Part shown: positions 1 through 9,057 of the stretch, in pieces
Layout: every line of letters begins with the position of its first letter
How positions within the stretch are numbered: the first letter of the stretch is position 1
NCBI GenBank assembly: GCA_020723505.1
Contig: DYIT01000024.1
Span: forward strand, 1 to 36,979
DNA: 36,979 bases
Direction of reading: 5' to 3'
Source of the DNA: Candidatus Kuenenia stuttgartensis
Lineage (GTDB): Bacteria; Planctomycetota; JAKEIC01; DYIT01
Program-made: the position numbers and the translations under genes
The notes under the pieces: model-generated
The model's input: only the letters and a program-made list of their open reading frames with translations
Told to the model about the DNA's origin: nothing
Database searches by the model: none

Positions 1-942
1 AGGAGAGGGAATGGTCAGAACGTACGAGTATGTCCCGTCTGACGCCTGGGCGTCGCCCATGAGCCCGTCGTCCCGCATGGCCTGCGCGGCTGATCCGGCG
101 AACGCCGTCAGATTGACGGTCACGCCGGATACCGCCCCATCCGGGTCCGAGACTGCCGCTGTGAGCAGGACCGCGCCCCCCGGACCCTGGCCGCTGAACC
201 TCGGCGGGTTCGCCTTGAGAACCGGCGGACTGTTCACCGTCTCGCTGTCCGAAACTCCGGATGAGAAGTTGCCGGCGTCGTCGTACGCAAAGACCGTGTA
301 GTAGTACGTCTCTCCGGGATCAAGGTCTGCGTCAGTGAATACCGTGCCGTTGCCGTTGTACGCCTCGATCCCGTCCTGCGGCGTGACCGGATTGCCGGTC
401 ATGCTCCTCCTCACGGTCACGCCTGCGAAATCCGCATCGGTCGGGTTGGTCCATGTCAGCATGAGGTCGGCGGAGGCATAAACGGCTATTGCGTTGAACA
501 GGGTCGCGGGCCCTGGGAGGGTCCCGTCGAACGAGAACCCGTTCGCCAGGCTGGCCGACTGGCCGTCGGGATTGGTGAACACGACGTTCACCGTGCCCTC
601 CGCGTGTGCCGGGGTTTTGCACGTCGCCCATGTGCCGGACATCACGAGCACGTTCGTGGCCTGCGACGACCCGAAGAAGACCGTGACCGCGCCGGACTTG
701 AACCTCTTCCCATGGATGTCCACGTCGGTCCCGCCGGCGGCGGGGCCGAGGGCCGGCGTCACGCCCGAAATCTCCGGATTCGTGGGCTCGGGCCCGATTT
801 CCTCCTTGTCATCTCCGCCTGCGGAAAGACCTATGCCTATTCCGGCAGCGAGCGGAATTATGCCTATGAACCCGCAGCCGGACGAAGCAAGCGCGAAGCA
901 GGCCGCCGCAGCGAAGCAAATGACTGTGTTCGGTTTCTTCAT
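1..942 (-). CDS. Giant TIG/FN3 lipoprotein, paralogue 3 (N-terminal 314 codons; runs off the left edge)
   Basis: The minus-strand frame is open from the ATG at 942 to base 1, so no stop lies in the window. AGGAAACAGGG precedes the start. A lipoprotein signal peptide ends at a Cys in the context SSGC. It is followed by a hydrophobic Gly/Ile-rich stretch and the acidic segment GGDDKEEIGPEPTNP, which is almost the same in the paralogue at 4977-8600. Next come an IPT/TIG domain, a fibronectin-III-like domain (LTWTNPTDADF, then a YYY strand) and the start of the DSDG-type domain found in both neighbours. By homology with those neighbours, the missing part should be a long array of Asp-box repeat units. 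It is probably a surface or periplasm-facing lipoprotein; its ligand is unknown. It lies last in a tandem set of three. Confidence 0.85.
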   Translation of the reverse strand, partial: MKKPNTVICFAAAACFALASSGCGFIGIIPLAAGIGIGLSAGGDDKEEIGPEPTNPEISGVTPALGPAAGGTDVDIHGKRFKSGAVTVFFGSSQATNVLVMSGTWATCKTPAHAEGTVNVVFTNPDGQSASLANGFSFDGTLPGPATLFNAIAVYASADLMLTWTNPTDADFAGVTVRRSMTGNPVTPQDGIEAYNGNGTVFTDADLDPGETYYYTVFAYDDAGNFSSGVSDSETVNSPPVLKANPPRFSGQGPGGAVLLTAAVSDPDGAVSGVTVNLTAFAGSAAQAMRDDGLMGDAQASDGTYSYVLTIPSP

Positions 943-984
943 TCCCTGTTTCCTATAAGACCTGGTTTATTCATGAAGTCAGAT

Positions 985-1036
985 GACGCGAAGCGTCTCA
1001 TAGTGTGAAGATATTTCTAATCCGCCCTGCGGATTA
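985..1036. repeat. Two small hairpins between paralogues 3 and 2
   Basis: GACGC-GAA-GCGTC (985-997) is a short palindrome of the type seen beside many genes in this window. It is followed by TAATCCGC-CT-GCGGATTA (about 1019-1036), an 8-bp stem. The stem has A residues after it on the plus strand but no T-run after it on the minus strand, so it is not a canonical terminator for the minus-strand genes. It may be a degenerate copy of the two-hairpin element described elsewhere. Confidence 0.5.
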
Positions 1037-1040
1037 AAAA

Positions 1041-4000
1041 TCACTTCACGCTGTTGAAAAACAAGTCCCCGTTTCCGTTCCTCGAATCAATCCAGGCGAC
1101 GAAGAAATCGTCGCCGTTGTGGGCGATTCTGGGCGGCGAGATTACCGAGGCGGTCGCGGCCGAGTCAAGACGGGTCTGTGTGGAGGCCCATGTAATGCCG
1201 GCGTCGGCGGAATGCGTGCAGTAAATCGCCCCGTTCGACGGCCCGTTGCGGAAGTCCAGCCAGGATACGAACAGGATGCTCCCGCACACGGCGAGGGCCG
1301 GGTCGCTAGATGAGAACGCATAGGACGAATCCCCGTCGATTTGCACGTCGCTCGGCGGCTGCTGGAATCCGCCCCCGGACTTGAAGAACACGTCCGGCCC
1401 GCTGTTCCTGTCGTCCTCCCATGCCCCGCATGAGAAGGATCCCCTGTAGTAGAGCTGGGGTTTCGTCGAATTGGCTGCGCCCGGGGAGTCGGTTTCGACG
1501 CGGGATTCGCTCGACCATGTGCCCGCCATGCCGGAAGCCGTGGACATGTTCATGTAGATGTCCCAGGTCACGTTCCTGCGATCCTCCCACACGACGGCGA
1601 CGACGCAGCCGTCGCATGCGATTTGCGGCTTCTGGGAATGGTTGTTGGCCGTGTCCTGGTCCACGCGCACGTCGGGCGATCCCCACGTGGATCCCCAGTC
1701 CAAGGACGAGTTGAAGTAGATGTCGTGCAGGCCGGTGCCCAGCCTGTCGTCCTGCCATGTCACGTAGATTGCCTCGCCGGCGCAGGCGACTTTCGGGTTG
1801 GAAGCCGCGCCGACACCTGCGGTGCCGCTGCTGATAGTCGTGGATGTAGCCGGCATCCAGCCGGCCCCGCCGGTCAATGAATACCTGAAGTCGATGTCGT
1901 TCCCGGTGGACCACACGACGTAGACGTTCTGGCCGCTGCAGGCGATGTCGGGAGTCCTGGAATTCATTCCAGCCATGCTCAACATGGTCTCGCCGGACCA
2001 GCTCGATCCTCCATTTGCGGATCGCGCCGAGTAGATGGCCCCTCCGGACCTCGAATCCTCCCAGACGACGCAGACACAGTCGCCCGAGCACGCGATTTTC
2101 GGCTTCACCGAGTTGTTCGCGCCCGCAGTGTCCTTGTCCAGTCTCATGTCGAAGGTCTGCCAGGCCGATCCGCCGTCGTGGGACACGTTGAAATAGATGT
2201 CCTTGTTGCTCGAACCCGACCGGTCCTCGGCCCAGACCAGGTAGACGTTGTTTCCCGAGCATGCGATTTGATGGTCGGTCGGGACGTTCGTGGCGGTGTC
2301 GTTGTCCACCCGCACGTCCGACATTCCGGCCTGGGGATTCCATTTCACGCGGCCGTGCTGGAACCAGATGTCGTTCGTCGTATATCTGTCGTCGTTCCAG
2401 ATGAAGTACACGTCGTTTCCTTCGCAGGTCATCATGAGGTTCTTGGCGTCGGCGGCGCCCGGGTAGAAGCTCTGAATCCTGATGTCCGTGGAGAGCCACG
2501 TGGATCCGGTGTCGAGCGAGTAGTTGAAGAAGTGCTCAGTGTTGGGGGATCCGTTCCTTCCGTCTTCCCAGCCGACGTACACGTTGTTCCCAGAGCACGC
2601 GATTACCGGATCGCTTGAGGCCGAGGATCCGGCCGCGTCGCAGTCGAGACGGACGTCCGAGGACATCCAGTTCGCCCCGGAGTCGGAGGACTCGTTGAAA
2701 AGGATGTCCGCATTGCCGTTCCTCTTGTCCGACCATGCCACGTACACGTCGTGGCCCGAGCAGGCGATTACTGGTGTGGTCGAATCCGACGGATTGGCCG
2801 CGTCGTGGTCAATCTTCACGTCGGTGCCGGGCCAGGTCCAGCCGCCGTCGACGGATTTGTTGAAATAGATGTCAGTCTTTCCCGCGTTGCGTGTGTCCGA
2901 CCAGACGACGTATACACTCTGCTCCGAGCAGGCAATCTGGGGTCCCCCGGCGACGGTGGAAGATGCGGATACTCGGCGGTCGATGGCCCATCCGGTCCCA
3001 CCAGTGTTCGACCTGTTCATGTAGACGTCGTTCCCGCCTGCGTTCCTGTTGTCCATCCATGCGACGTACACGCTGTTGCCGGAGCATGCTATAACGGGAT
3101 TCGTGGAGTTGCTGCTGCTCGCGTTGTCGTCGAGCCTGATATCCGCGGGGAGCCACGTGCTGCCCCAGTCGTCCGAGCAGTTGAAATAGATGTCCTCATA
3201 CGTTCCGCCCCGCCTGTCCTGCCAGACCACGTAAATCCTGCTGCCGGAGAATGCCATCTGCGGTTTGGTCGACGGCGTGTTGGAAGCTCCCTGGCTGTCC
3301 AGGCGCCGCTCCGCGCCCCATACGAAGCCCAGCGCCGGGCTCGGCCGGAACATGATGTCGGCGTTGCCCAGCCCGTTTCTCAGGTCCTGCCAGACCGCGA
3401 ACAGGGAGTAGCCGGTGCTAATCAGTCTTACGTTCCCGACCACGAGGGCGGTCCCGCCGCCGTCCAGCCTTCTGTCGTATGATCCCCATTCCGAGCCCCC
3501 GTCAAAGGACTGGTTGAAGAAGACATCCGAATCACCGTTCCTCGTGTCGACCCATGCGGCGTACACCAGTCCTCCGTTGCACGCAATCGCCGGGGAAGCC
3601 GCGTCCGAAACTCCGGGCGAGTTCGTATTCACCCTCTTGTTGGCGAAGTCGAGGAGGAATTCATTCACATTCAGGGAGGCCGAGGCCGTCGCGGACGATC
3701 CTGCGTCGTCCCACGCAGTTATCGGCAGGTTCTTGGCGCCGAGGGTCGTCCCCTGCTCCACGGTCGCGAGCCAGGAGAACACCTCGTCGCCGGGAATCTG
3801 GTCCCCGTACGCGCCGTTGTCGTACATCTGCTGGGTCGCGGACCCGCCGATGGCGGAAAGGTCGATTTCGACCAGGTCGACCGTGCCGTCCGAATCCGTG
3901 GCATGGGCGCGGAACAGGACCTGCCCTCCGATGGCCTGGCTTTCGAAAATCGCGTGCGCGTTGGCCAGGGTCGGAGGCGTTGTGGGCAGGCCTTCGGCAT

Positions 4001-4637
4001 TCGCGGCCGCGGAATAGTTCGGTATCCTGTCGTACGAGAACGCCGAATAGTAATACCTCACGCCGTTCGTGAGGCCGGCGTCCGTGCAATTCTGATTGGT
4101 GCCGGAGTAGACCAGAGCCCCGTCGGAAGCCGTCATCGGGTAGTCCCATGCGCCCCTGCGAATCATCACGCCCTTCCAGTCGGCTGACGCCGGGTTGGTC
4201 CACGTCAGCGTGACCTGGCCCGAGCCGGACGACGCCTGGAAGTTCGTCACGGCCGGAGGGGCCACGCCGTCATACTCGAACCCGCCTGCGAGCGTGGCGG
4301 ACTTGCCGTCGGGGTTAGTGACGGTCACGTCCGCGAATCCGGTCGTCGTGACCGAGGGCGCCGTGCACGCAATCTGCGTGGCCGAAACCACGTTTGGCGA
4401 CGGGACGAGGTTGCCGCCGATGACCACCGTCGCGCCGGCCTGGAACTCCACGCCGAAGATGGTCACAGGAGTGGCCACGTTCGTGCCGCTGTACGCCGGC
4501 GAAATCCCGGTCACGGTGATTTTCGGCGTCCAGGGCACCGTGGTGGTCTTGCCTCCGCAGCAGGGGAGCAGGAACGCCAGCGAGGCGAACATGGCCGCTG
4601 GCATCGTGAAGGGATTCGAAATCACGCTAAGTCGCAT
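1041..4637 (-). CDS. Giant TIG/FN3/Asp-box repeat lipoprotein, paralogue 2
   Basis: The protein is 1198 aa. The ATG at 4637 is chosen because AGGAGGAG lies just upstream and a lipoprotein signal follows (LLPCC near residue 26). The frame stays open to 4970, but that extension crosses CCCTCTCCC-type repeats and is not credible. Order: signal peptide, IPT/TIG domain (about 35-120), FN3-like domain (about 122-215), a DSDGTVD-containing immunoglobulin-like domain (about 225-320), then about 16 units of roughly 50-60 aa to the end. Each unit carries IACSGnnVYVAWxDxRNG, then DIYFNxS, and many contain an Asp-box-like SxDxGxTW followed by RxD. Such Asp boxes mark sialidase-type beta-propellers, but no catalytic sialidase residues are identifiable. 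Enzymatic activity is unlikely; binding or structural roles fit better. The C-terminus (FFNSVK) matches that of paralogue 1. Confidence 0.88.
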   Translation of the reverse strand: MRLSVISNPFTMPAAMFASLAFLLPCCGGKTTTVPWTPKITVTGISPAYSGTNVATPVTIFGVEFQAGATVVIGGNLVPSPNVVSATQIACTAPSVTTTGFADVTVTNPDGKSATLAGGFEYDGVAPPAVTNFQASSGSGQVTLTWTNPASADWKGVMIRRGAWDYPMTASDGALVYSGTNQNCTDAGLTNGVRYYYSAFSYDRIPNYSAAANAEGLPTTPPTLANAHAIFESQAIGGQVLFRAHATDSDGTVDLVEIDLSAIGGSATQQMYDNGAYGDQIPGDEVFSWLATVEQGTTLGAKNLPITAWDDAGSSATASASLNVNEFLLDFANKRVNTNSPGVSDAASPAIACNGGLVYAAWVDTRNGDSDVFFNQSFDGGSEWGSYDRRLDGGGTALVVGNVRLISTGYSLFAVWQDLRNGLGNADIMFRPSPALGFVWGAERRLDSQGASNTPSTKPQMAFSGSRIYVVWQDRRGGTYEDIYFNCSDDWGSTWLPADIRLDDNASSSNSTNPVIACSGNSVYVAWMDNRNAGGNDVYMNRSNTGGTGWAIDRRVSASSTVAGGPQIACSEQSVYVVWSDTRNAGKTDIYFNKSVDGGWTWPGTDVKIDHDAANPSDSTTPVIACSGHDVYVAWSDKRNGNADILFNESSDSGANWMSSDVRLDCDAAGSSASSDPVIACSGNNVYVGWEDGRNGSPNTEHFFNYSLDTGSTWLSTDIRIQSFYPGAADAKNLMMTCEGNDVYFIWNDDRYTTNDIWFQHGRVKWNPQAGMSDVRVDNDTATNVPTDHQIACSGNNVYLVWAEDRSGSSNKDIYFNVSHDGGSAWQTFDMRLDKDTAGANNSVKPKIACSGDCVCVVWEDSRSGGAIYSARSANGGSSWSGETMLSMAGMNSRTPDIACSGQNVYVVWSTGNDIDFRYSLTGGAGWMPATSTTISSGTAGVGAASNPKVACAGEAIYVTWQDDRLGTGLHDIYFNSSLDWGSTWGSPDVRVDQDTANNHSQKPQIACDGCVVAVVWEDRRNVTWDIYMNMSTASGMAGTWSSESRVETDSPGAANSTKPQLYYRGSFSCGAWEDDRNSGPDVFFKSGGGFQQPPSDVQIDGDSSYAFSSSDPALAVCGSILFVSWLDFRNGPSNGAIYCTHSADAGITWASTQTRLDSAATASVISPPRIAHNGDDFFVAWIDSRNGNGDLFFNSVK

Positions 4638-4710
4638 TTTTCTCCTCCTCTTGGGGAGCGGATTGAAGTGAAAGGGAATGACAGACATCGGGTAAACGGG
4701 CCGTCGGCAA

Positions 4711-4935
4711 GTCCCCCTCACCCTGCCCTCTCCCCCTCGTGAGGGGGAGAGGGAGAAACTTTCTCCCGGGCCGGATAGGGAGAGGCTATCTCCCAGGCCG
4801 GATGCGGATCCTTGCTTGATTGAAAAGTGCGGGCATGCGTCGGGATTCGGCCTTTCCCGTTCCCCCAGCATGGGGCATGATACCGATGCCGCAGCATTCG
4901 AACCCCCTCTCCCTTGGGGAGAGGGAGGGGTGAGG
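4711..4935. repeat. CCCTCTCCC-type intergenic hairpin repeats
   Basis: The spacer between paralogues 1 and 2 (4638-4976) contains a 13-bp hairpin, CCCTCTCCCCCTC (4726-4738) with GAGGGGGAGAGGG (4741-4753). A second, CCCTCTCCC/GGGAGAGGG, lies at 4905-4925. Their flanks (CCCCTCACCCTGCCC and GGAGGGGTGAGGGG) are roughly reverse complements, so the two can also pair with each other. This CCCTCACCC...CCCTCTCCC motif is a familiar non-coding dispersed repeat in many bacterial genomes. A third copy of the hairpin lies at 34113-34141. No gene is seen in the spacer. Confidence 0.7.
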
Positions 4936-4976
4936 GGTTTCAGGTACATGATGTCCTTGTCCGTTTTCATGGATTC

Positions 4977-7900
4977 TCACTTCACGCTGTTGAAAAAGAT
5001 GTCGGGATTGCCGTTTCTCATGTCCCGCCAGACCGAATATAGGGCGTTGCCCCATGTCGCAATCCTGACGCCGTACGAAGCGGCTGCCCCGGCGGTGTCG
5101 GTGTCCAGCCTGAATTCCGCAGCAGGCCAGCTGCTGCCGCTGTCGGTCGAAATCCTCGCGTACACGTCGTCGGCTCCGCTGCGCTTGTCGGCCCACGCAA
5201 CGAAGACGTTGGAGCCGTAGCAGCGGATTTGCGCGTCGCTGGAGTCGCTCGCGTTGGTTTCGATTGGGGTGCTCGTCGCAGGCCAGGTCCCCCCCCAGTC
5301 GCCGGACCTGTTGAGATGGACGTTGGCGTAAGTACCCGGGCCAGTTGCTTTCTGAACCCAGGCGGAAAGTACCACGTCCCCCCAGCAGGCGAGGTTCGAC
5401 GAGGAGCAGTTCGCGGCGGTATTGTCAATCGCAAACGCCGGAATCAGCCACGAGCCTAGCACTCCGGCGGCATTGCTTCTGGTGAAGAACACGTGGTTGT
5501 TGCCGAGCGCGATCTCCTGCAGCCACGAGACGGACACGCTCGTGCCGAAAGCGGCGATTGAAGGATTCGCGAGCTTGAGGGTCGACGGAGGAGGCAGGTT
5601 GTTGTCGAGCCGCGTCTCGGTGGCCGCGCCCCATGGCGACAGCAGCCCGATGTCCGCGTAGTTCACGTAAATGGAATCCGTCACATTGCGGTTGTCTACC
5701 CACACTGCCCAGGCCCTCGGGCCTGAGCATGCCACTTTCGGTTTGCTGACGCCCGACGGCCCAGGAGCCGCGTCGATTCGCAGGTTGGGCTGCCATGAAG
5801 CGCCCGCGTCGAGCGAGTATGAGCAATAGACGTCGTAAGAGGTTCCGCTTGAGTTATCTTCCCATACTACGCAGACCAGGTTTCCGCAGCATGCGATGTC
5901 GGGGTTGTTGACCGTCCCGGGGCCTGTGCTTATGGGGAAGCTCGTTCCCCATGTCGCTCCTCCGTCGGTTGACCTGTTGAACATGATTCCCCGCGGCGAC
6001 GGGGCCGCGGACAAATCCAGCCAGACTGCGTAGACGCATTCGCCGCTGCACGCAATCCTTTGCTCGTAGCAGGTGTTGCTGCTGCTGTCCAGCCGGACGT
6101 CCGAGGACATCCACGTCGCTCCGCCGTTCGTGGACCTGTTGAAGAAGATCCTCGTGCCCCCGCCTCCTCGATCGTCTTCCCACACTGCGTATACGTTCCT
6201 GCCCCAGCAGGTGATCTCCGGGCTGAATGACTGCGTGCCGGTCAGGGCCTGGTCCACCCGGACGTCGGACGATCCGGCCGATCCGGTCCAAAGGTGTTTT
6301 CCGCGCTCTGAGAAGATGTCCCATACGCCGTTGCGCTTGTCCTCCCACGCCACGCACAGGTCGTTTCCCGTGCATGCAATCGAGGGCGACGCCGAGATGG
6401 AGCGGCCCGGCGCGTCGGAATCCAGCCTGATGTCGCCCGGCTGCCATGTCACGCCCCAGTCCGCGGAGTAGTTGAGGTAGATGTCGGCCATGGATCCGCT
6501 GCGGAAGTCCCTCCAGGCCACGTAGGCGTTCGACCCGGAGGCGGAAACGCGAATCGAATCCGAGTCGCACAGCCCTGCGGCGTCGGTGTCCATCCTCAGG
6601 TCCGTTGCGAGCCAGTTCGCGCCTGCGTCCTGTGAGACGTTCGCGCGGACGTCGCCCGCGCCGTCGCGCAGGTCCTTCCATACGACGTAGACCGCGAGGC
6701 CTGAGGCGTCGATTCGAGGGGAGAACGAATCCGCCGAGCCGGCCGTGTCCGTGTCCAGCCGCACGGCAGTGCTGCCGAACGATGCTCCCCAGTCGCTCGA
6801 GCTGTTGAAGTACACGTCGTAGGAGCCGTTGCGGTCGTCGGACCAGGCGACGAGCGCGAAGTTTCCCGAGACCGCTATGCAGGGATCTGTCGAGTCCGCT
6901 GATCCGCTGTCGCAGTCGACGCGTGCCGGGGATCCCCAGCTCGTCCCCCAGTCGTTCGACGTGGCGACGTAGATGTCGTGGTCCGATCCAGCTCCCTGGT
7001 GCCAGGTCACGTAGACGTGCGAGCCCGAGAATGCAATTTGCGGGGAATAGGGGAAGCCCGCGCCGCCCGTCGTGACCGTCTGTTCGCCGCTCCACCATTG
7101 TCCGGCATTTATCGTCCGGTTCGAGCGGATGTCCTGTATCATCCGCAAATCCAGCCACACGACGCAGACCGCCTCGCCGTTGCACGCGATCTGCGGGTTG
7201 ATGGCGTCAGCTCCGGCCGGGGCCGCGTCGAGTCGCGGTTCCGCTTGCCAGCTCGCCCCGCCGTTGGTGGAGAACTTCGCGAAGATGTCCCAGTCGCCGT
7301 TCCTGTCGTCCTGCCACGCGATATAGACGTTCTGGCCCGAGCAGGCGATTGCAGGATTGACTGAGGAAGTGGTGGAATTCCATTCGGAATCGATTTTGAC
7401 TTCCGATCCGGAAGGCCATGTTTTGCCGCCGTCGGTGGAGCAGTTGAAATAGATGTCCGCAGCTCCGTTCCTGTAGTCCTCCCACACGGCGTAGATCCTG
7501 TTCCCCGAGGACGCGAGGCGGACGTTCTTCGAATCCGCGGTAACGGAGGGCGAATCGACTCGCGCATTGGGGAGGTCGAGCAGCAGGCGGTCGACCGTCA
7601 GCGAACTCGTGTCCTGGGTTCCGATGGCGTCGTCGTCGTAGCCGGATATGGTTATATTGTAAGATCCGGTCGCGGTCAGCGGTGGGAGCTGGTAGCCGTA
7701 TGTATATACGTCGTCGCCGGCGGCGGCGTCCGGAACTGCTCCGTCGTCAAGCATGGTCAAGGCTGATGTCCCGCCCACAGGGGTCAAGTCGATTGTGACG
7801 CTGGTTATTGATCCATCGGAGTCGGTTACGAGGGCCGTGAAAACGACCCATCCTGCGGGAGCCTGGCGGTTGAAAATCGGTTGGAGAGCTTCGACTACGG

Positions 7901-8600
7901 GCGGCGAGTTGAGATACGCCGAACCCGTGTCGGACGAGGAGTAATTGCCCGCGACGTCGCGCGCGAAGATGCTGTAGTAGTATGAGCGGCCGCCCTGGAG
8001 CCCGGTGTCGGTATGGGATTCGGCGGTCCCGGAATACGCGAGCGTGCCGTCCTGGGGCGTAGCGGGCGATCCGGCAGTGTCCCTGCGGATTACGACGCAG
8101 TCGAAGTCCGCGTCGGTCGGGTTGGTCCACGTGAGAGCCAGGTCATAGCCGGCTACCGTGACGGAGAAATCCGTGATTGCCGCAGGCGGCGTGCCGTCGT
8201 AGGTGAACGCGCCGGCGAGGGTGGCTGTCTGGCCGTCGAGGTTCTCGACAACAACGTCGACCACGCCTGCTGTGCTGCTTATGGTGGTGCAGGTTATGAG
8301 CGTGTCGGAGACCGAGACGGTGACCGCGTCCGCCCCGCCGAACGACACCGTGGCGCCGGTCTTGAACCTGCGGCCGTAGACCTCCACGGTCGTGCTTCCG
8401 TTCGTCGTGCCCGAGGCCGGCGATATCCCGGAGACAATCGGGTTCGTGGGCTCGGGCCCGATTTCCTCCTTGTCATCTCCGCCCGAGGCGAGTCCTATGC
8501 CCACCCCTGCGGCGAGCGGGATTATGCCTATGAACCCGCAGCCCGGCGCCAAAACGGCGAGGCTTGCCAGCAAAACCGCGGCGAATATTCGATTTTTCAT
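4977..8600 (-). CDS. Giant TIG/FN3/Asp-box repeat lipoprotein, paralogue 1
   Basis: The protein is 1207 aa. The start is the ATG at 8600, with AAGGA 7 nt upstream; an ATG at 8621 has no signal peptide directly after it. The lipoprotein signal ends in LAPGC. A hydrophobic Gly/Ile stretch and GGDDKEEIGPEP follow, as in paralogue 3. Then come an IPT/TIG domain, an FN3-like domain (LTWTNPTDADF) and a DSDGSI-containing domain. About 16 repeat units make up the rest (VxWxDxRNG, DIYFNxSxDxGxxW, RLDxD). Several units are worn, for example VTWHQGAGS and VSWLQEIAL, so the array is old. The predicted location is a lipid-anchored, exported beta-rich fibre or propeller. It is first of three tandem paralogues on the same strand. 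Ligand and function are unknown. Confidence 0.88.
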   Translation of the reverse strand: MKNRIFAAVLLASLAVLAPGCGFIGIIPLAAGVGIGLASGGDDKEEIGPEPTNPIVSGISPASGTTNGSTTVEVYGRRFKTGATVSFGGADAVTVSVSDTLITCTTISSTAGVVDVVVENLDGQTATLAGAFTYDGTPPAAITDFSVTVAGYDLALTWTNPTDADFDCVVIRRDTAGSPATPQDGTLAYSGTAESHTDTGLQGGRSYYYSIFARDVAGNYSSSDTGSAYLNSPPVVEALQPIFNRQAPAGWVVFTALVTDSDGSITSVTIDLTPVGGTSALTMLDDGAVPDAAAGDDVYTYGYQLPPLTATGSYNITISGYDDDAIGTQDTSSLTVDRLLLDLPNARVDSPSVTADSKNVRLASSGNRIYAVWEDYRNGAADIYFNCSTDGGKTWPSGSEVKIDSEWNSTTSSVNPAIACSGQNVYIAWQDDRNGDWDIFAKFSTNGGASWQAEPRLDAAPAGADAINPQIACNGEAVCVVWLDLRMIQDIRSNRTINAGQWWSGEQTVTTGGAGFPYSPQIAFSGSHVYVTWHQGAGSDHDIYVATSNDWGTSWGSPARVDCDSGSADSTDPCIAVSGNFALVAWSDDRNGSYDVYFNSSSDWGASFGSTAVRLDTDTAGSADSFSPRIDASGLAVYVVWKDLRDGAGDVRANVSQDAGANWLATDLRMDTDAAGLCDSDSIRVSASGSNAYVAWRDFRSGSMADIYLNYSADWGVTWQPGDIRLDSDAPGRSISASPSIACTGNDLCVAWEDKRNGVWDIFSERGKHLWTGSAGSSDVRVDQALTGTQSFSPEITCWGRNVYAVWEDDRGGGGTRIFFNRSTNGGATWMSSDVRLDSSSNTCYEQRIACSGECVYAVWLDLSAAPSPRGIMFNRSTDGGATWGTSFPISTGPGTVNNPDIACCGNLVCVVWEDNSSGTSYDVYCSYSLDAGASWQPNLRIDAAPGPSGVSKPKVACSGPRAWAVWVDNRNVTDSIYVNYADIGLLSPWGAATETRLDNNLPPPSTLKLANPSIAAFGTSVSVSWLQEIALGNNHVFFTRSNAAGVLGSWLIPAFAIDNTAANCSSSNLACWGDVVLSAWVQKATGPGTYANVHLNRSGDWGGTWPATSTPIETNASDSSDAQIRCYGSNVFVAWADKRSGADDVYARISTDSGSSWPAAEFRLDTDTAGAAASYGVRIATWGNALYSVWRDMRNGNPDIFFNSVK

Positions 8601-9057
8601 GCGGTCGTCCTTTCCGCGCATCTCCGACCTTCAACTTACGACCTTGGACTACTCGAGACCTCGGACTTCGAACTTCAGACTTCAGGCTGAACGGCGCAAG
8701 AATCGCCGCCTTCCTGTGCTGAGATTGTCCCGGCGGCTCCCACAGCCGTATCTACCCAACCACGCAACTACATTTTTCACTCTATACGCCCCCACGCCCG
8801 TCTCCTCATCAGCGCATCCACCTTTCGGCGTTTTCGCTGGTTCCATTTCCGGCCCTTCAGCGCCACACGTATCCCCGGCGGGAATGATCGCCCGCGGGCT
8901 TGCGCCGCGCGGCTCTGTCATGGGCCATACGCATCCTCCACCTCGGCATCCTCGGTGTCTTCGATGGTCTCATTTCTCGGCTGTTCCCGTCCCCATCATC
9001 TCATCAATCACACCGACTCGCCCATCGCCCATCCTCCCATCCGCACGGAGGACGAGT
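8601..9057. other. Intergenic region with a degenerate CTTCAGACTTC-type repeat
   Basis: No convincing gene is seen on either strand. Bases 8628-8690 carry a run of near-repeats (CTTCAACTTACGACCTTGG, CCTCGGACTTCGAACTTCAG) that resembles the spacer at 24064-24106. The rest lies downstream of the pseudo-caspase gene and upstream of paralogue 1. I found no clear terminator and no well-spaced -35/-10 pair. Confidence 0.5.

Noticed and set aside
1019..1036. Hairpin with adjacent A/T run as a terminator
   Set aside because: On the minus strand, where the genes run, the T-run comes before the stem, not after.
4638..4970. N-terminal extension of paralogue 2 up to an ATG at 4970
   Set aside because: The frame crosses CCCTCTCCC-type repeats, and the good ribosome-binding site plus lipoprotein signal lie at 4637.
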